From the NCBI RefSeq assembly GCF_900104695.1, contig NZ_FNSW01000001.1:4396001-4460000 (forward strand): a DNA stretch of 64,000 bases. Direction: 5' to 3'. The position numbers and the translations under genes were made by a program. The number at the start of each line of letters is the position of its first letter. Position 1 is the stretch's first letter. The notes under the pieces are model-generated. The model made no database searches and had not been told where the DNA came from. It was given only the letters and a program-made list of their open reading frames with translations. Positions 24,633 through 33,164 of this stretch are shown piece by piece. This DNA comes from Paenibacillus sp. GP183 (GTDB lineage Bacteria > Bacillota > Bacilli > Paenibacillales > NBRC-103111).

Positions 24633-25544
24633 ATGAAACAAACAAGAAAGTTCATGAGTCTTAGCTTGGTTATGATGATGGTGCTGCTGGCACTCGCAGC
24701 ATGCGGCAAGAACACTGCGGGAACGAATGCCGGAGGATCCTCTGCGGCTCCAACTGCAACCCCAACTGCAACACCGGCGGCCAGTGTAGCTCCATCGGCC
24801 AGTCCATCCGGCGGAACTACTGCTTCCGGCGCCAAATTGGAAGAAATCAAGAAGCGCGGCAAGCTGGTTGCAGGTGTCAAGTTCGACACGAAATTGTTTG
24901 GTCTGAAAGATCCCATTACAAACAAAGTGGAAGGCTTCGATATTGACATTGCCAAAGCGCTGGCCAAGAAAATATTTGGCGACGAGTCCAAGCTCGAGTT
25001 GAAGGAAGTTACCTCGCAGACACGGATCCCGATGTTGAACAACGGGGATATTGATATGATTATCGCAACCATGACCATCAACGAAGAACGCAAGCAGCAA
25101 GTTGACTTCACAGACGTTTATTTCAAAGCCGGACAATCGCTGCTGGTCAAAAAAGGCAGCCCGATCAAATCTATTGCTGATGTGAAGAAAGGTACCAAGG
25201 TCTTGGGCGCCAAGGGTTCTACTTCCGTGAAAAACATCAAAGAGAAAGCACCGGAGTGCGAAGTACTGGAATTTGCTAATTATCAAGATGCTTTCACAGC
25301 ATTGAAAGCCGGTCAAGGCGACGTGCTGACAACAGATAACGCCATCCTTTACGGTATGATGAAACAAGATCCTAACTATGTAGTTGTCGGTGACAACTTT
25401 ACCGATGAGCCTTACGGTATCGCCATTAAGAAGGGCCAAACTGAGTTCGTTACCTACGTTAACGCCTTTTTGAAAGAGATCAAAGACAATGGGACTTACG
25501 ATAAGACTTACGAGCAGTGGATCGGCGAGAAGCCCAAGAAATAA
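24633..25544 (+). CDS. Amino acid ABC transporter substrate-binding lipoprotein (Glu/Gln type)
   Basis: 303 aa. Signal peptide with lipobox LALAACGK, then a Thr/Ala/Pro-rich linker (about 25-65) that probably spans the cell wall. The periplasmic-binding-protein type 3 fold follows (about 70-300), opening KKRGKLVAGVKFDTKLFGLKD and carrying EGFDIDIAKALAKKIFG, TRIPMLNNGDIDMIIATMTI and QVDFTDVYF, all typical of glutamate/glutamine/aspartate binders. GGAGAGGGG precedes the ATG. Confidence 0.93.
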   Translation: MKQTRKFMSLSLVMMMVLLALAACGKNTAGTNAGGSSAAPTATPTATPAASVAPSASPSGGTTASGAKLEEIKKRGKLVAGVKFDTKLFGLKDPITNKVEGFDIDIAKALAKKIFGDESKLELKEVTSQTRIPMLNNGDIDMIIATMTINEERKQQVDFTDVYFKAGQSLLVKKGSPIKSIADVKKGTKVLGAKGSTSVKNIKEKAPECEVLEFANYQDAFTALKAGQGDVLTTDNAILYGMMKQDPNYVVVGDNFTDEPYGIAIKKGQTEFVTYVNAFLKEIKDNGTYDKTYEQWIGEKPKK

Positions 25545-25584
25545 ATAGATGTACGGATAGAGAGAAAGGATGTGAAAATCGGGG

Positions 25585-26238
25585 ATGCTTAACTTTTCCG
25601 TCCTGATCAATTATTACGATTTATTTTTGAGAGGATTTTACCATACGATATTGGCCAGTGTGCTTGCCCTGATTGGAAGCTTCCTGCTGGGTACGCTCTT
25701 AGCTGTCATGCGGATAGCTCCATTCAAGCCGCTGAACTGGGTCGGAACCATTTATGTGGAATTTATCCGCAACATCCCGCTATTACTGGTTGTCTATGCG
25801 TTCTATCTCGGTCTGCCTTCGTTAGGAATAACCATGAGCGGCTTTATTTGTGGAACACTTGGCCTGATTGTGTATACAGCTTCTTACATCGCCGAGGCGA
25901 TCAGGGCGGGCATCATGTCCGTACCCAAGGGGCAGATGGAAGCGGCAAGAGCATCCGGGCTAACCTATGGGCAGGCTATGCTGAATGTCATTCTTCCGCA
26001 AGCGATCAAGATTGTCGTTCCGCCGATCAGCAACCAGTTTCTCAACCTGGTGAAAAACTCATCGATTCTTAGCGTTGTGGCTGGTCTGGATTTGATGTAT
26101 TTTGGAGAGAAAGTGGAAGCCGAAACATTCATCACATTCGACACCTATATCATCGTCGGATTGTTTTACTTGATCCTGACCATTCCGCTCAGTTACGCGT
26201 CGGGCCTGTTGGAACGCCGCCTGGCTAAATCGGGATAA
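25585..26238 (+). CDS. Amino acid ABC transporter permease 1
   Basis: 217 aa with about five membrane helices and the HisM/GlnP-type fold. The cytoplasmic EAA loop (QMEAARASGLTYGQAMLNVILP) docks on the ATPase. N-terminal FLRGFYHTILASVLALIGS and FIRNIPLLLVVYAFYL are standard for the family. The second permease follows by 11 bp, so a heterodimeric channel is expected. Confidence 0.93.
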   Translation: MLNFSVLINYYDLFLRGFYHTILASVLALIGSFLLGTLLAVMRIAPFKPLNWVGTIYVEFIRNIPLLLVVYAFYLGLPSLGITMSGFICGTLGLIVYTASYIAEAIRAGIMSVPKGQMEAARASGLTYGQAMLNVILPQAIKIVVPPISNQFLNLVKNSSILSVVAGLDLMYFGEKVEAETFITFDTYIIVGLFYLILTIPLSYASGLLERRLAKSG

Positions 26239-26249
26239 GGAGGAGAGCC

Positions 26250-26900
26250 ATGAATTTTACTGATGCTTATCAGCCTGCTTATCTCAAATTTTTGCTGCAA
26301 GGCTTTTTGATTACTTTGGAGGTTGCGGCCCTTTCGATCGTGCTCAGCTTCATCATTGGCTGTATCGTTGGAACGGTCCGCTACTCGAAGGTGCCGATTA
26401 TCTCCAGGATCTTGGCATTTCTCGTGGAGATGATTCGCAATCTGCCGCTCTTGTTAATTATTTTCTTCACCCGATTTGCACTTCCGGAGGTAGGGATCAA
26501 GATCAGTATCTTCTGGTCGGCAGTTGCTGCCTTAACCGTATTCGAAAGTGCGATGATTGCAGAAATCGTCAGAGGCGGGCTGCGTTCCGTGGACAAAGGC
26601 CAGATCGAAGCCGCACGCTCGTCAGGTCTGAGCAGCTTTCAGACGCTGTGGCATATCGTGCTGCCTCAGGCTTTGCGGCGAATGGTGCCGCCCATCGTGA
26701 GCCAGTTCATCTCACTGGTGAAAGACACTTCACTCGCGGTCATCATCAGCTTGCCGGAGCTCATGAATCAATCCAAAATCATTGCTGCCCAGCATTTTGA
26801 TTATACGATCCCAGCTTTACTTGCTGCAGCTCTGCTGTATTTCCTGACCAATTTCACATTATCGCGGATCGCCAAGCGCCTGGAGGTTCGCATAAACTAA
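26250..26900 (+). CDS. Amino acid ABC transporter permease 2
   Basis: 216 aa, paralogue of the preceding gene with the same five-helix layout. EMIRNLPLLLIIFFTRF and the EAA loop QIEAARSSGLSSFQTLWHIVLP are conserved. AGGAGGAG precedes the ATG. It completes the GlnQ/binding protein/permease set and is probably the second half of the transmembrane channel. Confidence 0.93.
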   Translation: MNFTDAYQPAYLKFLLQGFLITLEVAALSIVLSFIIGCIVGTVRYSKVPIISRILAFLVEMIRNLPLLLIIFFTRFALPEVGIKISIFWSAVAALTVFESAMIAEIVRGGLRSVDKGQIEAARSSGLSSFQTLWHIVLPQALRRMVPPIVSQFISLVKDTSLAVIISLPELMNQSKIIAAQHFDYTIPALLAAALLYFLTNFTLSRIAKRLEVRIN

Positions 26901-26918
26901 CTAGAGGAGTCTTAGACT

Positions 26919-27680
26919 TTGGAAAATGTAACTTGGGACATGCTGCTTCTCGTGATAACCGGGGGCTTTCTGGCAGCATTTGTAGATTCTGTCGTCGGAG
27001 GCGGAGGGATGATTTCAATCCCGGTTCTGCTCATGACGGGCATGCCTCCACATTTGGCGCTTGGAACGAATAAACTGGGGGGGACCTTATCTGCTCTAAC
27101 CAGTACCTTATCATTTTTGCGTTCGGGTAAAATAGATCTGAAGCTCGTCCGGGGACTATTTCCCCTGGCGCTCGTCGGAGCCGCGGCCGGTACGCTGATT
27201 CTGCAGAAAATCCCGTCCGCTTCGCTAAAGCCGCTCGTCATCGTGCTGCTGATTGCCGTTACGATTTACACCCTTTTTCGCAAAAACTGGGGGGAAATCA
27301 CCACCTATCAGAAGCTGTCCGCCAAATCGGGGGTCTATATGGCCCTTGCGGCGCTTTTCTTGGGCGGTTATGATGGCTTCTTTGGACCGGGAACCGGGTC
27401 GTTCCTGATCTTCACCTTTTTGCTGCTGGGATTTGATTTTGTCAATGCCGCAGGGAATGCTAAGGTGCTCAATTTTGCCAGCAACTTCGCAAGCCTGGTG
27501 ACCTTCATTCTGCTCGGATCGGTCAATTACCAAATCGGCTTGCCGCTGGCGGCTGCGATGATTGCAGGTTCCCTTATCGGCTCGCAGGTTGCGATCCGTC
27601 AAGGTGCTCGCTATGTGAAGCCTTTGTTTATCGGCATTAGCTTGCTTTTGATTGGCAAGCAGGTATGGGATTTGCTTTAA
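26919..27680 (+). CDS. TauE/SafE (TSUP) family membrane transporter
   Basis: 253 aa with about eight membrane helices and a duplicated layout. The N-terminal repeat has FLAAFVDSVVGGGGMISIPVLL and LGTNKLGGT, and the second GGYDGFFGPGTGSFL, both family hallmarks. Members export or import sulfite, sulfonates or other organic anions; the substrate here is unknown. It begins at TTG after GAGGAG, 18 bp behind the ABC permease, so it is cotranscribed; a link to sulfur-containing amino acids is possible but unproven. Confidence 0.88.
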   Translation: MENVTWDMLLLVITGGFLAAFVDSVVGGGGMISIPVLLMTGMPPHLALGTNKLGGTLSALTSTLSFLRSGKIDLKLVRGLFPLALVGAAAGTLILQKIPSASLKPLVIVLLIAVTIYTLFRKNWGEITTYQKLSAKSGVYMALAALFLGGYDGFFGPGTGSFLIFTFLLLGFDFVNAAGNAKVLNFASNFASLVTFILLGSVNYQIGLPLAAAMIAGSLIGSQVAIRQGARYVKPLFIGISLLLIGKQVWDLL

Positions 27681-27708
27681 TCGCAGATATGGACCTGCGG
27701 CAGCACAA

Positions 27709-27746
27709 AAAAAAGAGACAAACCGCTATCTGGTTTGGCTCTTTTT
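27709..27746. terminator. Bidirectional terminator, ABC operon / mqn operon
   Basis: AAAAAGAG-ACAAACC and GGTTTGGCTCTTTTT form a stem with A-tract on the left and T-tract on the right, between convergent operons. Confidence 0.8.
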
Positions 27747-27754
27747 CATGTCAT

Positions 27755-28609
27755 TCACCGCAGCTTCGCCCAATCGATCTCAGGCACAAGCCCTTCCTGC
27801 GCGGCTCGACTCAGCAAAGCGGTAACTGCTGCATATCCGCTATCGCCCAAATTGGCCGTGAATTCGTTCACGTACAGCTCGATGTGCGCCTGCGCCACTT
27901 CCGGAGCCAGCTCTTGTGAGTGGCTCATCACATATTGCTTGGACAACGCCGGTTGTGCCCATGCCTGTTCAACCGAAGTGCGGATATAGCCCGCAATCGC
28001 ATCCAGGTCCAAGGATCTCCGGGCGACAATCGCACCCAGCGGAATCGGCAAACCCGTATCGGCTTCCCACCAGCTGCCGAGGTCGGTCATCAGGGTCAGC
28101 CCGTATGCAGGGTAAGTGAAGCGCGCTTCGTGAATCACCAGCCCGGCATCGATCAAACCATCGCGTACCGCAGGCATGATCTCATGAAAAGGCATAACCA
28201 CGATCTCGCCTACGCCACCCGGCACATTCTGGGCCGCCCACAACCGGAACAGCAGGTAGGCGGTGGATCGCTCGCTGGGCACGGCCACTCGTTTGCCCGC
28301 CAACGCTGACGGATCCTGGGAGCTGGAGGCAGCGCCGCCGCTTTGGGTCAAAACCAGCGGTCCGCAGCCCCTGCCCAATGCTCCCCCGCAAGGCAGCAAC
28401 GCATATTCGGACAAGACCCATGGCAAGGCGGCATACGAGATCTTGAGCACATCAAGCCCGCTCGACGTACCGGCTGCCAGAGTATTGGTAACATCAATGT
28501 CGGCATATAAGACGTCAAGCTGCGGTGCGCCGGGAATCAGCCCGTGAACCCAGGCATGAAAAACAAAAGTGTCATTGGGACATGGGGAAAAAGCTATCTT
28601 CAGGGTCAT
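27755..28609 (-). CDS. mqnD: 1,4-dihydroxy-6-naphthoate synthase MqnD
   Basis: 284 aa, soluble, periplasmic-binding-protein-like fold. It begins LKIAFSPCPNDTFVFHAWVHG, the signature opening of MqnD, and has DVTNTLAAGTSSGLDVLKISYAALPWVL. It converts cyclic de-hypoxanthine futalosine to 1,4-dihydroxy-6-naphthoate in the futalosine route to menaquinone. The ATG overlaps the mqnB stop by 4 bp (ATGA). Start and length fit the family. The other pathway genes are not in the window. Confidence 0.93.
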   Translation of the reverse strand: MTLKIAFSPCPNDTFVFHAWVHGLIPGAPQLDVLYADIDVTNTLAAGTSSGLDVLKISYAALPWVLSEYALLPCGGALGRGCGPLVLTQSGGAASSSQDPSALAGKRVAVPSERSTAYLLFRLWAAQNVPGGVGEIVVMPFHEIMPAVRDGLIDAGLVIHEARFTYPAYGLTLMTDLGSWWEADTGLPIPLGAIVARRSLDLDAIAGYIRTSVEQAWAQPALSKQYVMSHSQELAPEVAQAHIELYVNEFTANLGDSGYAAVTALLSRAAQEGLVPEIDWAKLR

Positions 28610-29283
28610 CCTAAAACCTCCATTAATATTTTACTCGCCGCTTCCAATGCGGCCAAGGCTTCACCGATCCGCCAGGCGGCTCGGTCGCGAGGACCGACCG
28701 GGTTGGAAATCGCGCGGATTTCCAAAACCGCGATGCCGCGATGGGCGGCTGCGGTGGCCACGCCGAAGCCCTCCATCGCTTCCGCGACTGCGCCCGGCAC
28801 CCGGACCGCCAGCTTCGCCGCAGTCGCGGCTGACCCTGTCACGGTCGACATGGTCAGTACAGGCCCCGTCCGGACCTGCAGCCCGGACGCTTCCATTGCT
28901 TCGGCGACCCGCCTCGCCATCGCGGCATCTGCCTCGATGCTGGCGGAGCCGAAGCCCAGCTCCTCCAGACTGCTGAAGCCTTCAGCAGTCTCTGCGCCCA
29001 GATCGGCGGCGACAATTCTGTTCGCCACCGCCAAAGTGCCGACGGCGGCTTGTCCCATGAAGCCGCCGCCGATTCCGGCGCTCACCACCAAGCCGTAGTC
29101 GGCGGTGGTCAGCGCTGCAGCTGTGCGGGCCGCTGCTGAAGCCGGTCCGACGCCTGCAAGCAGGACGTCAAACCTGTTGTCGCCTTGCAGCCCGCGCAGT
29201 ACCGCTTCCTGCTCGACCGCAACAGCGGTCATGATCAGGATGCGCCCGCCCGTAAAAGTGTCTCTGTAGGGTTCGGTAATCAT
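28606..29283 (-). CDS. mqnB: Futalosine hydrolase MqnB
   Basis: 225 aa, nucleoside phosphorylase/hydrolase fold related to MTA/SAH nucleosidase. Recognisable parts are ILIMTAVAVEQEAVL, LLAGVGPASAAARTAAAL, VVSAGIGGGFMG, an EAMEGFGVA active-site motif and EIRAISNPVGPRD near the end. It removes hypoxanthine from futalosine. AAGGAGCACACATCC precedes the ATG at 29283; the longer frame to 29355 has no site. High GC and Ala-rich, unlike much of the window, but intact. Operon mqnB-mqnD. Confidence 0.92.
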   Translation of the reverse strand: MITEPYRDTFTGGRILIMTAVAVEQEAVLRGLQGDNRFDVLLAGVGPASAAARTAAALTTADYGLVVSAGIGGGFMGQAAVGTLAVANRIVAADLGAETAEGFSSLEELGFGSASIEADAAMARRVAEAMEASGLQVRTGPVLTMSTVTGSAATAAKLAVRVPGAVAEAMEGFGVATAAAHRGIAVLEIRAISNPVGPRDRAAWRIGEALAALEAASKILMEVLG

Positions 29284-29358
29284 GGATGTGTGCTCCTTAT
29301 AAGTATATAATGAAATCAACCAGCCTGGCGACATATAGGGTTTAGGGGTGTTCAATCA

Positions 29359-29910
29359 GTGAAGAGTGTTTTAATTACGGGTTACAAGGCGACGGAATTG
29401 GGCATTTTTTCGCTCAAGCACCCGGGTATTGAAGTTATCAAAAAAGCGATCAAAAAGCAAGTCATTGCCTTGCTGGATGAGGGTCTGGAATGGATCGTCG
29501 TCAGTGGACAGTGGGGTGTAGAGCTGTGGGCCGCAGAGGCGGTACTGGAGCTGAAGAGTACTTATGAAAGCCTTCGATTAGCTGTCATTACGCCTTTTTT
29601 GGAGCAAGACGAGAACTGGTCTGATGAAAAGAAACGCTTGTACCAAAGCGTGATTCAGCAGGCAAATTATACAAACAGCGTTACGAAAAGTAAATACTCA
29701 GGCCCTTGGCAGTTCGCCGAGAAAAATAAATTTTTACTGCGGAACACGGACGGCATCATCCTTGTGTATGACGAGGAACAAGTCGGCTCCCCAAAATATA
29801 TGAAAGAGCTTGCCCGGCAGCATGCCCTATCCCGGCATTATCCGATTTATAGTATCCAAGTACTTGATCTGCAAAGTATCGCTGAAGAAGATCAGCCTGA
29901 ATATTGGTGA
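29359..29910 (+). CDS. ypsA: YpsA family (DUF1273) SLOG-fold protein
   Basis: 183 aa starting at GTG. The N-terminal KSVLITGYKATELGIF and WIVVSGQWGVELWAAE are hallmarks of YpsA, a Rossmann-like (SLOG) protein; NTDGIILVYDEE and SPKYMKELA follow. In Bacillus subtilis its overproduction affects cell division and stress; the ligand is uncertain, with nucleotide or ADP-ribose type ligands suggested. Convergent with the HD-GYP gene, 10 bp apart. Confidence 0.88.
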   Translation: MKSVLITGYKATELGIFSLKHPGIEVIKKAIKKQVIALLDEGLEWIVVSGQWGVELWAAEAVLELKSTYESLRLAVITPFLEQDENWSDEKKRLYQSVIQQANYTNSVTKSKYSGPWQFAEKNKFLLRNTDGIILVYDEEQVGSPKYMKELARQHALSRHYPIYSIQVLDLQSIAEEDQPEYW

Positions 29911-29920
29911 AAGCCAGCGG

Positions 29921-31000
29921 CTACACCAAATTGACGATGGTTACATTATGCTGCAGGCTCAAATCGAGATTTCGCTGAAGCTGGGCTGTTGATCCATCGG
30001 ATTCGCGGATGATTCGGACGATGGGACGGGTGACGAGCGAGGGCTTTACTTCGGCTATAACGCCAAGTTGGCCCGTATTGAGCAGCACGGTGGATGCAAC
30101 CGGAGAGACTGCAACCTGTGAGGTAAATAATTGCAGCAAGCTTAATGAAAACTGCGAATTGCCCGCCCCATATAAGTATTCCAGAGCTTCTCCGGGTGTA
30201 TAGCGCTGGCGGTGCATTCGTGTAGAGGTGAGCGCCGAGTAAACGTCAGCTATCGCAATGATTTGGGCATATTCGTGAATTTCGTCCTCTTTTAATCCGT
30301 GCGGATATCCTTTGCCGTCATAGCGCTCATGATGCTGTCTGGCGCACAGCGCGGAAAGCATGCTGATATCCTCCTGCTTGCGCAGGAACAAATATCCTTC
30401 CTCCGGATGCCTGCGGAGCTGCTCCCGCTCTTCAGCAGAAAGCGACGATTGCTTATTCCAAAGCGACTTAGGCAGCTTCACCATACCGATGTCCGCTAGC
30501 AGCGCACCGATACCGAGTTCCTCCAGCTGTTTCTCGCTATAGCCTTTGGATACGCCGACAATGATCGATAAAGCGGTGACATTGATGGCTTGATGAAACA
30601 AGTAATCATCCGTCACAAAGAGATCGGCAAGATGAATCAGCATGGGTCCTTGCTGCATGATGTCGTTTAATAATCCCCGGAATACATCTCTGAATATGGA
30701 AGAGAGCTTGGGAACAGCCGCACGTGCGTCCAATACTGGATCTTCGGTCAGCGTCACGGAATGTCGCATGGCCTGAATGGTTCGCAGCCGTGTTTCTTCA
30801 TTCAGGGTTTCAAAAGGCCGGATGTCTTCAGTGAGCTTGTCCTCTATGTAAACCGTATCAATACCTTGAGCTTTTAATCTTTGGATTAAAACAGTGTTTA
30901 ATTCCCTGCCTGAAACAAGGAGAGCATTTCCGTTATCCATCGTAATATCACGAGCCAGCTTATCCCCCGGATTCACCACCTGGATTGAAACCTTGCGCAT
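29921..31000 (-). CDS. HD-GYP-like phosphodiesterase variant lacking the HD histidine
   Basis: 359 aa. An N-terminal segment (about 1-110, KVSIQVVNPGDKLARDI) precedes an HD-GYP domain (about 130-320). The GYP part is intact (HHERYDGKGYPHGL, then IIAIADVYSALTSTRMHRQRY). The central motif, normally HDIGK, reads ADIGM at about residue 165: His is Ala and Lys is Met. Since His-Asp binds the catalytic metals, c-di-GMP hydrolysis may be lost or changed; such proteins sometimes act as sensors. Start chosen after GGAAGTGGG; an ATG at 31015 is possible. Confidence 0.85.
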   Translation of the reverse strand: MRKVSIQVVNPGDKLARDITMDNGNALLVSGRELNTVLIQRLKAQGIDTVYIEDKLTEDIRPFETLNEETRLRTIQAMRHSVTLTEDPVLDARAAVPKLSSIFRDVFRGLLNDIMQQGPMLIHLADLFVTDDYLFHQAINVTALSIIVGVSKGYSEKQLEELGIGALLADIGMVKLPKSLWNKQSSLSAEEREQLRRHPEEGYLFLRKQEDISMLSALCARQHHERYDGKGYPHGLKEDEIHEYAQIIAIADVYSALTSTRMHRQRYTPGEALEYLYGAGNSQFSLSLLQLFTSQVAVSPVASTVLLNTGQLGVIAEVKPSLVTRPIVRIIRESDGSTAQLQRNLDLSLQHNVTIVNLV

Positions 31001-31089
31001 AAAGCCCACTTCCATTTCTATGACTGCCTGATAAAATCAAAATACACTATCTGGAAACACTGGGCAATACATATTTACGGAAATGACAA

Positions 31090-31114
31090 AAAGGCCTTCA
31101 AGATGAAGACCTTT
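31090..31114 (-). terminator. Terminator of the Pro-rich protein gene
   Basis: AAAGGCCTTCA pairs with TGAAGACCTTT with one mismatch; on the minus strand TTTTTGTC follows. Confidence 0.65.
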
Positions 31115-31142
31115 ATGGCAATAGGGCAGCTTTAATGGTTTT

Positions 31143-31367
31143 TTAAATTAATTCTGGTATTCCTGGAGCGGGATTTGCAGGTATTTCAGGTATCCCCTGC
31201 GGCGGGACCTCCGGTGTGACCTCAGGCTTGATCTCTGGAATCACATCCGGCTTAATTTCGGGAGATGGTACCGGTTTGACCTCGGGAACGGGCTCCGGTT
31301 TAACCTCAGGCGGTTGTTTAGGCGGAATTTCGGGAGTAGGACTCGGCTTCTTTTCCGGTTCTGTCAT
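31143..31367 (-). CDS. Pro/Glu/Lys tandem-repeat protein
   Basis: 74 aa composed of short PxPEIKP, PEVKP and PEIPP units throughout, with no signal peptide, Cys or aromatic residue. An excellent GGAGGTG lies 7 nt before the ATG at 31367, so it is probably translated. Such extended polyproline/Glu rods often act as spacers or surface proteins. Not assigned to a family. It sits alone between two unrelated genes with its own terminator. Confidence 0.65.
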   Translation of the reverse strand: MTEPEKKPSPTPEIPPKQPPEVKPEPVPEVKPVPSPEIKPDVIPEIKPEVTPEVPPQGIPEIPANPAPGIPELI

Positions 31368-31491
31368 CTTAAACACCTCCAATTCTATTTATTAACCCAA
31401 TTACGGATTGTTTGAATAAAATAGCCAAATGAAACAATTCTATGCATGCAGCCGTCTATTAGGTTCTACGGAGAAATCGGGAGGTAAAGCC

Positions 31492-32934
31492 ATGTCGTAC
31501 GATAATCTGACGCTGCACACGGATAAATACCAAATTAATATGATGTATGCCCATTTTCTAAATGGTTCCCATCAGGAAAAAGCCGTGTTTGAGGGGTATT
31601 TTCGCAAGCTCCCTTTCGGAAATGGATATGCCGTGTTTGCAGGGCTTCAGCGCATTGTGGATTATATTCGCAGCTTGTCCTTCGGCGACGAAGAAATAGC
31701 CTTTTTGGAGCGGCAGGAGGAGAATTACAAGACTGAATTTCTTGATGAGCTGCGCAGCTTTCGCTTCAGCGGAGATCTATCCTGCGTACAGGAAGGAACC
31801 GTTGTATTCGCGAACGAGCCCCTCATTCGAGTGGAGGCCAGGGTTTTTGAAGCCCAATTGGTGGAGACGGCCATACTGAACTTCTTGAATTATCAGACCC
31901 TGATCGCAACAAAAGCATCGCGCATCAAGCAAATCACTCTGAACGACATCCTTCTGGAGTTTGGAACTCGACGAGCGCAGGAAGCCGATGCTGCGGTATG
32001 GGGAGCAAGAGCGGCCTACATCGCTGGCTTTGATGCGACCTCCAATTTGCGAGCAGGCATGCTGTTCGGTATTCCGACCAAAGGAACGAATGCGCACAGC
32101 TGGATTCAGGGCCATGATACGGAAGCAGAAGCGTTTCAGAAATACGCGGAGGCTCTTCCCGATCAGGTGACCCTCCTGGTAGACACCTATGACACTTTAA
32201 AAAGCGGAGTTCCGAACGCCATCCGAACAGCCAAATGGCTGGAGGGGCAAGGCAAACGCATGAATGCCATTCGTCTGGACAGCGGAGACTTGGCGTATCT
32301 GTCCAAAGGCGCGAGAAAAATGCTGGACGCTGCCGGCCTGAGCTATGTTCAAATTGTCGCATCGAACGAACTCGATGAGAACATCATTTTCAACCTCAAG
32401 GCAGAGGGTGCGAAAATTGACGTTTGGGGTGTCGGCACTCATCTGATCACCGCCGAGGATCAGCCGTCGTTAGGTGGGGTCTACAAGCTTGTGGCGCGCG
32501 AGAAAGACGGGGCTTACATCCCGGTCATTAAAATATCGGGGAACCCCGAAAAGGTATCAGCACCCGGCGTGAAAGAAGTTTATCGCATCATAAACAGAGA
32601 AACGGGAAAAGCGGAAGCTGATTACATTGCATTAAGGGAAGAGGAGGATGTGCGGCAGGGAATGCGAATCAAGCTGTTCGATCCCTTGCATCCATATATT
32701 CATAAATATATGGAGAATTATGAAGCGATGACCTTGCTGTCGCCTATTTTTAAAGGCGGCGAGCTGGTGGTTGATCTCCCTGATCTGCAGCAAATTCGGG
32801 CGCACCATCGAGCTCAGCTGACTTTTTTTTGGCCGGAGTATTTGCGCAAGCTGAACCCGGAAATGTATCCGGTGGATTTAAGCACGAAGGCATGGGAACT
32901 GCGTTTGTCGATGATTCAACAGTTTAAGATGTAA
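31492..32934 (+). CDS. pncB: Nicotinate phosphoribosyltransferase
   Basis: 480 aa, full length. The start LTLHTDKYQINMMYAHFLNG contains the conserved substrate-facing residues; EFGTRRAQEADAAVWGARAAYIAGF, GTNAHSWIQG, IRLDSGDLAYLSKGAR and DVWGVGTHLITA are typical. It forms nicotinate mononucleotide for NAD salvage. GGAGGTAAAGCC fixes the ATG at 31492; the upstream frame from 31429 is not preceded by a site. Monocistronic with its own terminator. Confidence 0.95.
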   Translation: MSYDNLTLHTDKYQINMMYAHFLNGSHQEKAVFEGYFRKLPFGNGYAVFAGLQRIVDYIRSLSFGDEEIAFLERQEENYKTEFLDELRSFRFSGDLSCVQEGTVVFANEPLIRVEARVFEAQLVETAILNFLNYQTLIATKASRIKQITLNDILLEFGTRRAQEADAAVWGARAAYIAGFDATSNLRAGMLFGIPTKGTNAHSWIQGHDTEAEAFQKYAEALPDQVTLLVDTYDTLKSGVPNAIRTAKWLEGQGKRMNAIRLDSGDLAYLSKGARKMLDAAGLSYVQIVASNELDENIIFNLKAEGAKIDVWGVGTHLITAEDQPSLGGVYKLVAREKDGAYIPVIKISGNPEKVSAPGVKEVYRIINRETGKAEADYIALREEEDVRQGMRIKLFDPLHPYIHKYMENYEAMTLLSPIFKGGELVVDLPDLQQIRAHHRAQLTFFWPEYLRKLNPEMYPVDLSTKAWELRLSMIQQFKM

Positions 32935-32944
32935 TTGAAAAAGT

Positions 32945-32986
32945 ATCCGGCAGATCACCATCCACCGGATATTTTTTATTTTTTTC
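32945..32986 (+). terminator. Terminator of pncB
   Basis: ATCCGG/CCGGAT stem with a 14-nt loop and a long T-tract (32971-32986). Confidence 0.8.
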
Positions 32987-33164
32987 ACACCTGTTTCAAC
33001 CCATTACTAATTGGGTATATAAACAGAGAATACTTTGTCGAAACGTCTTGCATGATTCTGTTAACGGGGGTATATCTGACTATTTTAATCTTTTGATAAA
33101 TGACAGTTTTTGTATAAAGTAGTAAAATAGAAGTAGCAAATATATAGTAGAAAGGATAGAGAAA

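Noticed and set aside
23882-25111. Long minus-strand frame opposite the glutamine ABC genes
   Set aside because: It runs antisense to clear glnQ and binding-protein genes and has no recognisable domains; also the frames 24630-25610 and 23950-24597.
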